A DNA stretch of 64,000 bases. Origin: SP197 sp965242595. GTDB lineage: Bacteria > Pseudomonadota > Alphaproteobacteria > SP197. The notes under the pieces were generated by a model. The model had not been told where the DNA came from. It ran no database searches and saw only the letters and a program-made list of their open reading frames with translations. Made by a program: the position numbers and the translations under genes. Numbering within the stretch: the stretch's first letter is position 1; each line of letters starts with the position of its first letter. Of the stretch, positions 1 through 9,721 are shown in pieces. The DNA is taken from contig OZ251464.1 in assembly GCA_965242595.1 (NCBI GenBank), forward strand, positions 744,001-808,000, read 5' to 3'.

Positions 1-1142
1 GCTGGCTGAAGGACGAGGCGACCGGCATCGAAGACCAGCCGGCCTATCGCGTCTGGCTGGACGAGCCGCAGCGCCCGACGGCCTGCCTGGCCCGGGCGCG
101 GGGCCGCTGGGTGGAGGAGCCGGCCTGGCCATCGCCCAACATCGCCCCCCACATCCTGCATCTCAACGCCGACGGCCTGGATGCAGAGCCGCGCCCCGGC
201 GGCGTGCTGCGCCACCGCTCGCCGGAAACGGTGGGCCTGGCCGGCGGCGTCTGGTGCCCCTATGGCCTGGGCGGCACCAGCCCCGACCTCGCCATCGACC
301 AGCGCGGCGACGATGCCGGCTCGCTCGCCTTCGATTCGCAACCGCTGGACGAGCGGCTGGAGATCCTGGGGGCGCCGGTGGTCCGCCTGGCGCTGGCCAT
401 CGACAAGCCCCAGGGCATGGTGGCGGTGCGGCTGAACGATGTCGCCCCGGACGGCACCTCCTGGCGCGTCACTTACGGCCTGTTGAACCTCTCCCACCGC
501 CACGGCCACGAGCGCCCGGCCGCCATGGTGCCGGGCCGGGAAGAGGAGATCGTGGTCCAGCTCAACGACTGCGCCCACGCCTTCCCCGCCGGCCACCGCA
601 TCCGCGTCGCCATCTCCACCGGCTATTTCCCCGTCGCCTGGCCGGCGCCGGAGGCGTTCCACCTTCATCTGCGCGCCGGCGCCAGCCAGTTGGAACTGCC
701 GCGCCGGGCGCCGCGCGCCGAAGACGCCCGCGTGAAGGATTTCCCGCCGCCGCAAAAGGCGTTCGTGCCGGAACGGGTGACGGTGCTGACGCCGGCCCGG
801 GAATCGCGCCATATCGAGCACGATGTGGCCAGCGGCGAGCGGGTGGTGCGGCTGGTGGAAGACGGCGGCGTCCGGCGGCTGGAGGCCATCGACCTGGAAT
901 GCGCCGACGGCGGCGACGCCGTCTTTCGCATCGTGGAGGGCGATCCCTGCTCGGCCCGGGCCCGCTGGCGCTGGTGGAGCCGGCGCCGGCGCGGCGACTG
1001 GCAGGTGGAGGTGAAGGCGGAGATGGCGGTCTCTCTCTCGCGCCAAGCGTTCCACATCGCCAGCGATCTGGAGGCCTTCGAGGGCGAAAACTGCATCTTC
1101 ACCCGCAGCTGGAACCACGACGTGCCCCGCGACTGTCTGTGA
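1..1142 (+). CDS. CocE/NonD-family hydrolase, C-terminal part (5' end outside window)
   Basis: The reading frame is open from the left edge (first full codon at position 3) to a TGA at 1140-1142, so only the last 380 or so residues are present. The sequence matches the C-terminal beta-sandwich domain of X-Pro dipeptidyl-peptidase/CocE-type serine hydrolases: the DEPQRPT and GRWVEEPAWP stretches near the start, then PYGLGG, FDSQPLDERLEILG, VRLNDVAPDGTSWRVTYGLLNLSHR and HRIRVAISTGYFPVAWP. This jelly-roll domain packs on the alpha/beta-hydrolase core, which carries the catalytic triad and lies outside the window. The substrate (acyl ester or peptide) cannot be read from this part. A GTG at 111 is an internal codon, not the likely start. 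Confidence 0.85.
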   Translation, partial: WLKDEATGIEDQPAYRVWLDEPQRPTACLARARGRWVEEPAWPSPNIAPHILHLNADGLDAEPRPGGVLRHRSPETVGLAGGVWCPYGLGGTSPDLAIDQRGDDAGSLAFDSQPLDERLEILGAPVVRLALAIDKPQGMVAVRLNDVAPDGTSWRVTYGLLNLSHRHGHERPAAMVPGREEEIVVQLNDCAHAFPAGHRIRVAISTGYFPVAWPAPEAFHLHLRAGASQLELPRRAPRAEDARVKDFPPPQKAFVPERVTVLTPARESRHIEHDVASGERVVRLVEDGGVRRLEAIDLECADGGDAVFRIVEGDPCSARARWRWWSRRRRGDWQVEVKAEMAVSLSRQAFHIASDLEAFEGENCIFTRSWNHDVPRDCL

Positions 1143-1172
1143 CGGCCGCCGCCGCAGCCACGGCCGGGGGCG

Positions 1173-2272
<1,100 letters not shown>

Positions 2273-2276
<4 letters not shown>

Positions 2277-2944
2277 CCCGGTTCCTCCTCGACGATGACG
2301 ATGTGAACATGTCCCGGCCCGTGAACGCCGGTCTGGATGGTCTGTTCGATGTCGCCGGTGCGGCTGGTGCCGGTCACCAGATTGAGGGTGGCGGGCAGCT
2401 GGGCCGGCGTCGGCGCCGCCGCCAGCAGCCGCTGCCACAGCTGTTCGAAGCCGGCGCAGATATCGGCCCTGGCCAGGACCACGATATGGGTTTCGGGCAG
2501 GAAGTTCATGCTGGCGGGCGCGTCCGGACCGGAGGCCATGGCCAGCGTGCCGGTCTCGGCGATGGCGGCGAAGGCCCGCGCGATGCCGACCCGGTCGCCA
2601 TCCTGCGGCGGGCGCGCCTCCACGGTCAGCGGCGACCAGTCCAGGGCCTGAAAATCGCTCCGTGGCGCCATCGCCGCCCGGGCCGGCAGGTTGCGGGAGG
2701 CGAGATAGCGGGCGACCTCGCCCGGCACATCCGCCAGCCGCGCGACGCGGGCCAGCGTGGCATCCACCGCCCGCGCCTTGGCGGCGAAGCGCTCCACCGG
2801 GCAGCCCGGGGCGGCGCCGGGCGCGGGCGGATCGTCTTTTCCGGCCGTTCCGGCCAGGCGGGCGGCGATGCGGGCCCGATCGCCCTCGCCGCGCCCCAAC
2901 CGGTGGCGCAGCCGGCCCAGGATCGCTGCGCGGGCGCTGCTCAC
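2273..2944 (-). CDS. lutC: LUD-domain protein LutC (lactate utilisation)
   Basis: A 223-residue LUD-domain protein. The family pattern is seen in GIARAFAAIAETGTLAM, then NFLPETHIVVL and a C-terminal TGTSRTGDIEQTIQTGVHGP that is typical of LutC/YkgG. With LutA and LutB it forms the L-lactate-oxidising complex known from Bacillus and enterobacteria. The start is taken as the GTG at 2944 because it overlaps the lutB stop as GTGA; this gives the expected family length. An upstream extension would enter lutB. Confidence 0.88.
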
Positions 2945-4407
2945 GGCGCCGGGTGCGCCCGGCCAGATGGCGCGATGTGCCGTTGCGGCCGTTCGCCCCG
3001 CGCCCAGCGGCTCTGAAAGCTGGCGCCCTGGGGGGCGGCCAGGTCGCGCCCGCCGGTCCAGGCGCCGGCCAGCGGCAGGGAGGAAAAGCGCCCTCGCCGC
3101 CGCCCGGCCCGGTGGAGCAGGCGCCCGGTGGCGGAGGTCGCGCGCCGCCACAGCCGCGGCCGCGCCGCCAGCCCCGCCCACAGGGCCATGGCGGCCGCCG
3201 CCAGCCAGCCGCCGCGCCGGGCAGCGACATGGCGTTCGCGCAGATGGCGCAGCATGGCCGGAATGTCGATCTGCACCGGGCAGACCTGGCGGCAGCGCCC
3301 GCACAGCGACGAAGCCCGGGGCAGGTGAAAGGCCTCGTCCAGGCCGGCCAGGGCCGGCGTCAGCACCGCGCCCAGCGGCCCCGGATAGGGCGAGCCATAG
3401 GCGTGGCCGCCGACCTTGCCATAGACCGGGCAGGCATTGAGGCAACAGCCGCAGCGGATGCAGCGCAGAATGTCCTGTAACGGCGTGCCCGCCAGGGCGG
3501 AACGGCCGTTGTCCAGCAGCACGACATGAAAGGCCTCGGGGCCGTCGTTTTCGCCCCGCCGGCGCGGCCCGGCGCACAGCGTGGTGTAGGCCGACATCTC
3601 CTGGCCGGTGGCGCTGCGCGCCAGCACCCGCAGCAGGCAGCCGGCATCGGCCAGGCTGGGCACCAGCTTTTCGATCCCCGCCAGCACGATATGGGCGCGG
3701 GGCATCAGGCGGGTGAGATCGCCATTGCCCTCATTGGTGACGATAACCGCCTGCCCGGTCTGGGCGATCAGCATGTTGGCGCCGGTGATGCCCACCTCCG
3801 CCTCCAGGAAACGCCGCCGCAGCACCTGGCGCGCCTGGCCCAGCATGCCATCGACATCGTCGGGCGAAAGCGCCGGCAGGCCGCGGTGATGGCGGGCGAA
3901 CAGGCGGGCGATCCAGGCGCGGTCGCGGTGGATGGCCGGGGCGATGATATGGCTGGGCGGCTCGTTCCCCAGCTGCACGATATATTCGCCCAGATCGGTC
4001 TCCACCGGAACGATGCCATGGGCTTCCAGGAAGGGGTTGAGGCCGATCTCCTCGCCCGCCATGGTCTTGCCCTTGGTCACCGTGCGGGCGCCATAGCGGC
4101 GGCACAGCGCCAGCAGGATGCGCCGCGCCTCGCGGTCGTCCCGGGCCCAGTGGACCTCGCCGCCACTGGCGATAACCGCCTGCTCGAAGGCCTCCAGATA
4201 CAGGTCCAGATGGCGCAGCGTGTGGTGCCGGATCGCCGCCGCGGCGTCGCTCAGCGCGTCGAATTGGGGCAGGTCGGCCCGCGCCCTTGCGCGCCGCTGG
4301 AGGAAATTGCCCTTCAGCCGCGCCAGGCTGGCCTGAAGCGCCGGGTCGGCCAGGGCGGCGGCGGCCCCGGCCTGGAAGCGGCGGCTGGCGAGGCGGTGGA
4401 GGGTCAT
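2941..4407 (-). CDS. lutB: LutB iron-sulfur protein (lactate utilisation)
   Basis: A 488-residue protein with an N-terminal LUD domain (TKGKTMAGEEIGLN near 111-124, ITGANMLIAQTGQAVIVTNEGNGDL near 207-231) and a C-terminal ferredoxin-type region. Two cysteine clusters are seen: C316-x2-C319 with C326, and C369-x2-C372-x3-C376. This is the layout of LutB/YkgF, the subunit that passes electrons within the lactate-oxidation complex. The last 90 residues are arginine-rich and poorly conserved in appearance. The ATG at 4407 overlaps the lutA stop (ATGA) and the gene ends in a GTGA overlap with lutC, so the three are translationally coupled. Confidence 0.92.
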   Translation of the reverse strand: MTLHRLASRRFQAGAAAALADPALQASLARLKGNFLQRRARARADLPQFDALSDAAAAIRHHTLRHLDLYLEAFEQAVIASGGEVHWARDDREARRILLALCRRYGARTVTKGKTMAGEEIGLNPFLEAHGIVPVETDLGEYIVQLGNEPPSHIIAPAIHRDRAWIARLFARHHRGLPALSPDDVDGMLGQARQVLRRRFLEAEVGITGANMLIAQTGQAVIVTNEGNGDLTRLMPRAHIVLAGIEKLVPSLADAGCLLRVLARSATGQEMSAYTTLCAGPRRRGENDGPEAFHVVLLDNGRSALAGTPLQDILRCIRCGCCLNACPVYGKVGGHAYGSPYPGPLGAVLTPALAGLDEAFHLPRASSLCGRCRQVCPVQIDIPAMLRHLRERHVAARRGGWLAAAAMALWAGLAARPRLWRRATSATGRLLHRAGRRRGRFSSLPLAGAWTGGRDLAAPQGASFQSRWARGERPQRHIAPSGRAHPAP

Positions 4408-5195
4408 GGCGCCCCTTCGCCCTCGGCGATGGCGGGGGTGGCGTCGTCGCCCGCCAGCAGCTCGGCCACATGGCGCACCCGCAGCGGCGATCCCTGCCGC
4501 TTCAGCGCGCCGGCGATATGCAGCAGGCAGCCCAGATCGGCGCCCAGCACCAGGCCGGCCCCGCTCGCCTCCAGGCAGCGGGCCTTGTCGCGGGCCATGG
4601 CGGCCGATATGGCGGGATATGCCACGGCGAAGGTGCCGCCGAAGCCGCAGCACACCTCCCGCTCGCCCGCCTCTTTCAGCGTCAGGCCGGCGATGCCGGC
4701 CAGCAGCGCGCGGGGCTGGGCATCCACCCCGGCCTCGCGCAGGCAGGAACAGGAATCGTGCCAGGTGGCCACGACCTCGCCCCCCTTCGGCCCGCCGGCC
4801 CCCGGCATGGCGTCCGGGTCCAGGGCGGCGATATCGACCAGATAGCGCGTCAGCTCGAAACAGCGCCCCGCCAGGTCGCGGGCGCGGGCCTCGTCGCCGG
4901 TGCCGGCGAACAGCGCCGGATAGTGGCACGCCACCATGGCGGCGCAGGAACCGGAAGGCGCCACCACCAGGTCGAAGCCCTCCATGGCGTCCAGCATGGT
5001 GCGCCCCACCGCCCTGGCCTTGTCGCGCTGGCCAGCGTTCCAGGCCGGCTGGCCGCAGCACGATTGCAGCGGCACCTCCACCTGGCAGCCGGCCGCCTGC
5101 AGCAGCTTGACGGCGGCGAAGCCCACCGAAGGCCGCACCAGGTCCACCAGGCAGGTGACCAGCAGCGCCACCCTGGGCTTTGGCGCCGCGCTCAC
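4404..5195 (-). CDS. lutA: LutA, CCG-domain Fe-S oxidoreductase (lactate utilisation)
   Basis: A 263-residue protein with two CCG cysteine-rich domains: SCCGQPAWNAG (C46-C47) and VCCGFGGTF (C182-C183). These pairs bind Fe-S clusters in LutA/GlpC/HdrB relatives. The usual VTCLVD start region is present at residues 13-18. The GTG at 5195 is chosen because it forms a GTGA overlap with the mltA stop and gives the family length. It is unusual for lutABC to follow mltA this closely; the overlap implies one transcript for lytic transglycosylase and lactate oxidation genes. Confidence 0.9.
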   Translation of the reverse strand: MSAAPKPRVALLVTCLVDLVRPSVGFAAVKLLQAAGCQVEVPLQSCCGQPAWNAGQRDKARAVGRTMLDAMEGFDLVVAPSGSCAAMVACHYPALFAGTGDEARARDLAGRCFELTRYLVDIAALDPDAMPGAGGPKGGEVVATWHDSCSCLREAGVDAQPRALLAGIAGLTLKEAGEREVCCGFGGTFAVAYPAISAAMARDKARCLEASGAGLVLGADLGCLLHIAGALKRQGSPLRVRHVAELLAGDDATPAIAEGEGAP

Positions 5196-6331
5196 GGCCC
5201 CAACCGGGCTGTGCTCTGGCCGGTCGGCGCCTGCGGCAGCAGGAACCAGGCCCGGCCCTGGCTTTTCATGCCCCCCGCCAGCCCTTCGGCCTCCTCGCCG
5301 CTGCCGAAGAAGATGTCGCCCCGGATCGGGCCGCGAATGGCGGCGCCGGTGTCCTGGGCCACGGTCAGCCGCCGCCACCTCCGCCCGTCCGCCAGCACGG
5401 TATCCAGCCACACCGGCAGCCCATAGGCCAGCAGCTCGTCGTCGATGGCCAGGCTGCGGCCCGCCGTCAGCGGAACGCCCTGGGCGCCCACCGGCCCCGG
5501 CCCCTCCAGCTCGCGAAAGAAGATATAGCTGGGATTGGCGGCCATGGTGGCGAACGCCTCGTCGGGATGGGCGTGAAGCCAGGCGCGGATGGTTTGCAGC
5601 GAAACTTCGTCCGCCGTCAGCGCGCCCTGGGCCACCAGGTCGCGCCCGATGGCCCGGTAGGGGTGACCGTTGCGCCCGGCGAAGCCCACCCTCATGGTGC
5701 CGCCTTCGGCCAGCGCGATCGCCCCCGAACCCTGGATGTGGAGAAAGAAGGCGGCCACGGGATCGGCCAGCCAGACCAGCTCCAGCCCCCGCCCGGCCAG
5801 GGCGCCGGCGTCGATGGCGGCGCGCTCGGGCAGCGCCTCGCCGCCCTCCGGCATGCGGTAGAGCGGATAGCCGAAGGCGCCGCCCGCTCTGCGCGACCCC
5901 GCCAGCACGGGTTCGTAATAGCCGGTGAAAAGGCCCTGCGCGCTGCCGCCGGCGGTGGCGAGCCAGGGGCGAAAATGGCGCTCGAAGAACAGCCGTTCCG
6001 CCCCCGGCGCCACCGCCCGGGCATCCTGGCAGGCCTCCAGCCAGGGCGCGGCGCTCCGGGCGCGGCGGAGGATGACCTGGCAGGAGAGGCGGAAGGCGCC
6101 CAGGGCGGCGCCGTGATCGTCCTCGCCCCAGCCCTCCAGCTGGGCGAAGGAGAAGGGCTGCAACACCGCCTGCGGTTGCCAGGTGTCGTCGGAGGGCGGC
6201 ACAGCGGGGGCGCAGGCGGCGGTCATCGCGGCCAGCAGGGCCGCGCCGGCCAGCCGCCAGCGGCAGCGCCGCTCGCGATCCGGCATGAATCGGGCCTGCG
6301 TGAATCGGGCCGGCATGAGGTGGGCCTGCAT
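5192..6331 (-). CDS. mltA: Membrane-bound lytic murein transglycosylase A
   Basis: Up to 379 residues matching MltA, an outer-membrane lipoprotein that cleaves peptidoglycan glycan strands to give anhydromuropeptides. Visible are the GLFTGYYEPVLAGSR segment, ELVWLADPVAAFFLHIQGSG and the C-terminal VAQDTGAAIRGPIRGDIFFG with the conserved aspartate pair of the 3D domain. The N-terminal region ends in a lipobox-like MTAAC. Several ATGs (6331, 6316, 6286) lie in a short repetitive stretch, so the true start could be at 6286, which puts RERRCRWR directly before the hydrophobic core. It follows tim44 by 9 bases, the usual alphaproteobacterial order. Confidence 0.9.
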   Translation of the reverse strand: MQAHLMPARFTQARFMPDRERRCRWRLAGAALLAAMTAACAPAVPPSDDTWQPQAVLQPFSFAQLEGWGEDDHGAALGAFRLSCQVILRRARSAAPWLEACQDARAVAPGAERLFFERHFRPWLATAGGSAQGLFTGYYEPVLAGSRRAGGAFGYPLYRMPEGGEALPERAAIDAGALAGRGLELVWLADPVAAFFLHIQGSGAIALAEGGTMRVGFAGRNGHPYRAIGRDLVAQGALTADEVSLQTIRAWLHAHPDEAFATMAANPSYIFFRELEGPGPVGAQGVPLTAGRSLAIDDELLAYGLPVWLDTVLADGRRWRRLTVAQDTGAAIRGPIRGDIFFGSGEEAEGLAGGMKSQGRAWFLLPQAPTGQSTARLGP

Positions 6332-6340
6332 CGCCCCATA

Positions 6341-7048
6341 TCAATTCGGGCTGTGGGTCGCCACCAGCCGCCAATTGGGGTCTGCCGAACGGGTGTCGCG
6401 GGCGAAGGTCCAGTCATCCTTCACCGTCCGCGGGTCGGTGGGGTCGCCATGGACGATGCGCCCCTCGCTGTCCTTCACCACATCGGTCTGGTCGCTTTCG
6501 AACTGCACGGTGACGCGGGCCTCGCTGCCTTCCATGACGGCCTTCACCGCCTCGCAGCGGTTGATGGCCACCAGCTCCATCAGCCGCCGGGTGCCGTCGC
6601 GGTCGCGCTCGGCGATGGCCTGGGCAAAGCTGCGATAGACCGTGTCTCCCAGCAGCGCCTTCACCTCCTGCAGCTCGCCCTTGTGAAAGGCGTCCAGGAT
6701 CGCCTCGAAGGCGGCGCGGGCGCCGGTCAGGAACAGCTCCAGGTCGAAGCTGCGATCGGCGAGGCGAATCTCGGCCAGCCCCGTCTTCAGCGGACCTTCC
6801 ACCGCCCCCGCAGTGCCGGGGCGGCTGTCGGCCCCATCGCCGGGGCGGCCGTCGGCCCCATCGCCGGGGCGCCTGCCGGTCCCATCGCCGGCCCGGCTGT
6901 CGGCCTCGGAGGCCCGCTCGGGCGGCGAATCGACCTCCCTCATGGGGGAGGGCGATGACGCCTTCTCGTGGCCGGTGCGCCGGCCCAGAACATTGTAGAG
7001 CTTGTAGAGGATCAGGGCCGCCAGCCCGGCGATGATGATGATGTCCAC
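6341..7048 (-). CDS. Tim44/TimA-family membrane-anchored protein
   Basis: A 235-residue protein with one N-terminal membrane segment (IIIIAGLAALILYKLYNVLGRRTG) and a C-terminal Tim44-like domain from about residue 95 (FLTGARAAFEAILDAFHKGEL, then EARVTVQFESDQTDVVKD and WTFARDTRSADPNWRLVAT). Alphaproteobacterial TimA proteins are the bacterial relatives of mitochondrial Tim44. The linker holds several near-identical PGDGAD-type units encoded by a 24-bp tandem repeat around 6817-6905. The start codon is a GTG. It lies upstream of mltA and divergent from fxsA, as is common in this class. Confidence 0.87.
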   Translation of the reverse strand: MDIIIIAGLAALILYKLYNVLGRRTGHEKASSPSPMREVDSPPERASEADSRAGDGTGRRPGDGADGRPGDGADSRPGTAGAVEGPLKTGLAEIRLADRSFDLELFLTGARAAFEAILDAFHKGELQEVKALLGDTVYRSFAQAIAERDRDGTRRLMELVAINRCEAVKAVMEGSEARVTVQFESDQTDVVKDSEGRIVHGDPTDPRTVKDDWTFARDTRSADPNWRLVATHSPN

Positions 7049-7213
7049 GGAGCGCCGCCATCTGGGATCGGGTGAAGGTTCGGCGGGAAACGGCTCCCAC
7101 CGGTGACAAGCCTAACCGCCGCAGGCGAAGCGGTCGAGTCGCTGGTGCCCGCGAATACGCGGCGAATCTGGTGTAGAAAGGCGGCGGCCACCGCCCTTCG
7201 CCCCTGCCCCGAC

Positions 7214-7660
7214 ATGCCTCTGCTGCTCTTCGCCGCCTTTCTCGCCGTTCCCCTGGCCGAAGTCTATCTCTTCGCCGAACTGGGCGGCGCGGTGGGGGCG
7301 GGCGCCACCGTCGCGCTGTGCCTTGCCACCGCCGCCGCCGGTGCCCTGCTGGTGCGCCGCCAGGGCCGTGCCGTGCTGGCCAGCGCCCGCCAGGCGTTGC
7401 AGGCGGGCCGGGTGCCGGCTGCCGAGGCCTTCCATGGCGCCTGCCTGGCGGTGGCGGGCATCTCTCTGTTGCTGCCGGGCTTCCTCACCGATGCGGGCGG
7501 CTTTCTGCTGCTGGCCCCGCCCCTGCGCTGGTGCCTGTTCGCGCTGCTGGCGCGCAAATTGCGGGTCGCCGCGTCCGCCGACACCACCATCGAAGGCGAA
7601 TGGGAAGCCGTGGACGACCCGCCCCCGCCCGGCATCGCCCACCGGGACAAGAGTCGCTGA
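7214..7660 (+). CDS. fxsA: FxsA family membrane protein
   Basis: A 148-residue FxsA-family cytoplasmic membrane protein. The start at ATG 7214 (MPLLLFAAFLAVPLAEVYLF) fits the family N-terminus; the frame is open further upstream but that part does not resemble FxsA. Three or four hydrophobic segments follow, with the conserved GAGATVALCLATAAAGALLVRRQG and LLPGFLTDAGGFLLL stretches. In E. coli FxsA affects exclusion of phage T7 by F plasmid; its molecular role is unknown. It is divergent from tim44 with about 165 bases between the starts. Confidence 0.87.
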   Translation: MPLLLFAAFLAVPLAEVYLFAELGGAVGAGATVALCLATAAAGALLVRRQGRAVLASARQALQAGRVPAAEAFHGACLAVAGISLLLPGFLTDAGGFLLLAPPLRWCLFALLARKLRVAASADTTIEGEWEAVDDPPPPGIAHRDKSR

Positions 7661-7734
7661 CGGGCCCCCGCCCCACAGGCCCCGCCCAGACCCACCGGCT
7701 TGACATACCGCCCCCGCCGTTCCAGGCTCGAACC

Positions 7735-7989
7735 ATGGAAACCCTCATGCTCGCGTTCCCGATCGCGAATTTCATCGCTGTCGTCGGCGTCGGGCTGGCC
7801 ACCCCGATCCTGAAGCAGGGCGCCCGCCTGGAGCGCAGCATCGAGCGATCCGGAACCCAGACCGGCAAGCGCATCGACGAGACCGACCGGCGCATCGATC
7901 GCCTTGAACACAGGCATGGAGAGTTGCGGGAGCGGATGGCGAAGCTGGAAGGCCTGCGCGAAGCGATCGCCGGACGCCGCGCGGCCTAG
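7735..7989 (+). CDS. Small membrane-anchored coiled-coil protein
   Basis: An 84-residue ORF in the gap between fxsA and secB that ends directly against the secB ATG. It begins with a hydrophobic stretch (MLAFPIANFIAVVGVGLATPIL) and continues as a charged helix with RIDETDRRIDRLEHRHGEL heptad-like spacing. This is a plausible short membrane-anchored coiled coil, similar in build to the larger DUF1640-like proteins near 56-58 kb, though not recognisably homologous to them. No family is recognised. Its tight placement before secB supports a real gene, but coding is not certain. Confidence 0.5.
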   Translation: METLMLAFPIANFIAVVGVGLATPILKQGARLERSIERSGTQTGKRIDETDRRIDRLEHRHGELRERMAKLEGLREAIAGRRAA

Positions 7990-8517
7990 ATGGCCCAAGA
8001 GACGACGGGCGCCGGCCGGCCTCCCGATAGCCCCGCGGATCGCCCCCCCGCTCATCGACCCCCCGCGGATCGCCCTCAGCTGCGGCTGCGCAACCAGTTC
8101 CTCCAGGATTTGTCGTTCGAGAGCCCGCAAGGCGCCACCGGCCTCGCCGGCCGCAAGGAGAAGCCCGGCCTGAAGGTCGATCTCAACGTCGCTTCGCGCC
8201 CCCTGGAGGCGCCGCTGCACGAGGTCTCCCTGAACATCTCGGTGCGCGCCGCCTGGGACGACGACCCCTGCTTTCTGGTCGAAATCGATTATCGCGGCGT
8301 CTTCTCGCTCACCGGCGCCGACCGGGCGCTGACCTCCCGCGCCCTGCTGATCGAGGCCCCGCGCCTGCTGTTCCCGTTCGCGCGGCGCATCGTCGCCGAT
8401 GCCGTGCGCGATGGCGGTTTTCCGCCCCTGCTGATGGAGCCGGTGGATTTCGCCGCCCTCTATCGCCGCAACGCCGCCGCCAGCGCCCCCGCCCCCGAAG
8501 GCGGCGCCGGCGGCTAG
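7990..8517 (+). CDS. secB: Protein-export chaperone SecB
   Basis: A 175-residue SecB. The family core is clear from residue 31: LRNQFLQDLSFESP, then VDLNVASRPLEAPLHEVSLNISVRA, FLVEIDYRGVFSLTG and a C-terminal APRLLFPFARRIVADAVRDGGFPPLLMEPVDFAALY. SecB holds preproteins unfolded and hands them to SecA. The N-terminal 30 residues are an atypical proline/arginine-rich extension (PADRPPAHRPPADRP) encoded by an imperfect tandem repeat near 8033-8080. The ATG abuts the stop of the small upstream gene. Confidence 0.93.
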   Translation: MAQETTGAGRPPDSPADRPPAHRPPADRPQLRLRNQFLQDLSFESPQGATGLAGRKEKPGLKVDLNVASRPLEAPLHEVSLNISVRAAWDDDPCFLVEIDYRGVFSLTGADRALTSRALLIEAPRLLFPFARRIVADAVRDGGFPPLLMEPVDFAALYRRNAAASAPAPEGGAGG

Positions 8518-8528
8518 GCGCCCCCGCT

Positions 8529-9557
8529 TTACCCGGTCGCGCCGGGCAGGCGGTCGGCGCGGGGGACGATGTGGAGGTCGCGGGCCAGGATCTCGTGCAT
8601 GTGCACGGCCCCGGCCAGGCGGCCGTTGTCGTCGCTGCACAGCAGGAAGGTGAAGCGATGGGTTTCCATCAGCTGCAACGCATCCAGCATCAGGGCGTCG
8701 GCGGCGATGGCGGTGGGCCGGGCGGTCATGGTCTCGCCGGCGGTCAGGCGGGCAAAACGCTCGCGGTCGGCCAGGGCGCGGCGGATGTCGCCTTCGGAGA
8801 TCACCCCCACCCCGTCCAGCGCCACCCGCCCGGGTTCTTCGGCGCACACCACGGCAAAGCCGCGCCCGCCTGCGGTCAGCACCTCCAGCACCCGCCAGAT
8901 GCTGTCGCCGGGCTTCAGCCAGGGCAGGCCGGCGGCCGGCGTCATCACCTCGGCCAGCTTGACCAGCTTGCGCCCCAGCAGGCCGCCGGGGTGGAACATG
9001 CGGAATTCCTCGGGCGTAAAGCCGCGCAGGTTCAGGCTGGCGATCATCAGCGCGTCGCACAGCGACAGCGTCGTGGTCGAAGACGAGGTCGGCGCCAGGC
9101 GGTGCAGCCCCGCTTCGGCCTCCACCAGGGTTTCGATGGTCCAGTCGCTGGCCGCCGCCAGCGGACCGTCGCGCCTGGCCGTCACGGTGGCGATGCGGGC
9201 GCCGAAGCCGCGCAGGGCGGGCGCCAGCAGCCGCAACTCGTCGGTGGTGCCGGAATGGGAGAGCAGCACCGCCAGCGTCGCCTCCCGCGCCAGGGCGAGA
9301 TCGCCGTGCAGCGCTTCCTGGGGGTGCAGAAAGGCGGCGCGGTGGCCGGTCGAAACCAGGCTGGAGACGAATTTGGCGCCGATATGGCCGGATTTGCCCA
9401 CCCCCAGCACCACCGTGCTGCTTTCGGGCGCCGCCAGGGCGCGCGCGGTGGCCAGGAAATCGTCCCCCAGCGCCTGCGCCGCTCGCGCCAGGCAGGCGGC
9501 GCCCTCGCTCAGAACCTCGCGCCCGGCCTGCACAGGATCTCCGCGCTGCTCGCTCAT
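8529..9557 (-). CDS. kdsD: Arabinose-5-phosphate isomerase, KpsF/GutQ/KdsD family
   Basis: A 342-residue protein with an N-terminal SIS domain (VVLGVGKSGHIGAK, then LLSHSGTTDELRLL and SSSTTTLSLCDALMI) and two C-terminal CBS repeats. This is the layout of arabinose-5-phosphate isomerases, which turn ribulose-5-phosphate into arabinose-5-phosphate for Kdo synthesis in lipopolysaccharide. The ATG at 9557 is chosen; a further upstream in-frame start adds residues that do not fit. It is divergent from the polysaccharide genes that follow. The symbol is given by family only; KpsF or GutQ are equally possible names. Confidence 0.88.
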   Translation of the reverse strand: MSEQRGDPVQAGREVLSEGAACLARAAQALGDDFLATARALAAPESSTVVLGVGKSGHIGAKFVSSLVSTGHRAAFLHPQEALHGDLALAREATLAVLLSHSGTTDELRLLAPALRGFGARIATVTARRDGPLAAASDWTIETLVEAEAGLHRLAPTSSSTTTLSLCDALMIASLNLRGFTPEEFRMFHPGGLLGRKLVKLAEVMTPAAGLPWLKPGDSIWRVLEVLTAGGRGFAVVCAEEPGRVALDGVGVISEGDIRRALADRERFARLTAGETMTARPTAIAADALMLDALQLMETHRFTFLLCSDDNGRLAGAVHMHEILARDLHIVPRADRLPGATG

Positions 9558-9721
9558 CCGTCCCGCTCTCCGGGGGCCTGGCAAAGACCGTTCGCGAAAG
9601 CCTCGCGCCGGGTGCCGCTTCGCGCATTCTCTAGCCCGTTTCGGGCGCTGGCGGAACCTCCGGCGCCGCCCTGGCGCGCGGCGGCGTTGACCTTGGGGCG
9701 GACCGGGCTATAAGCGCGGCC

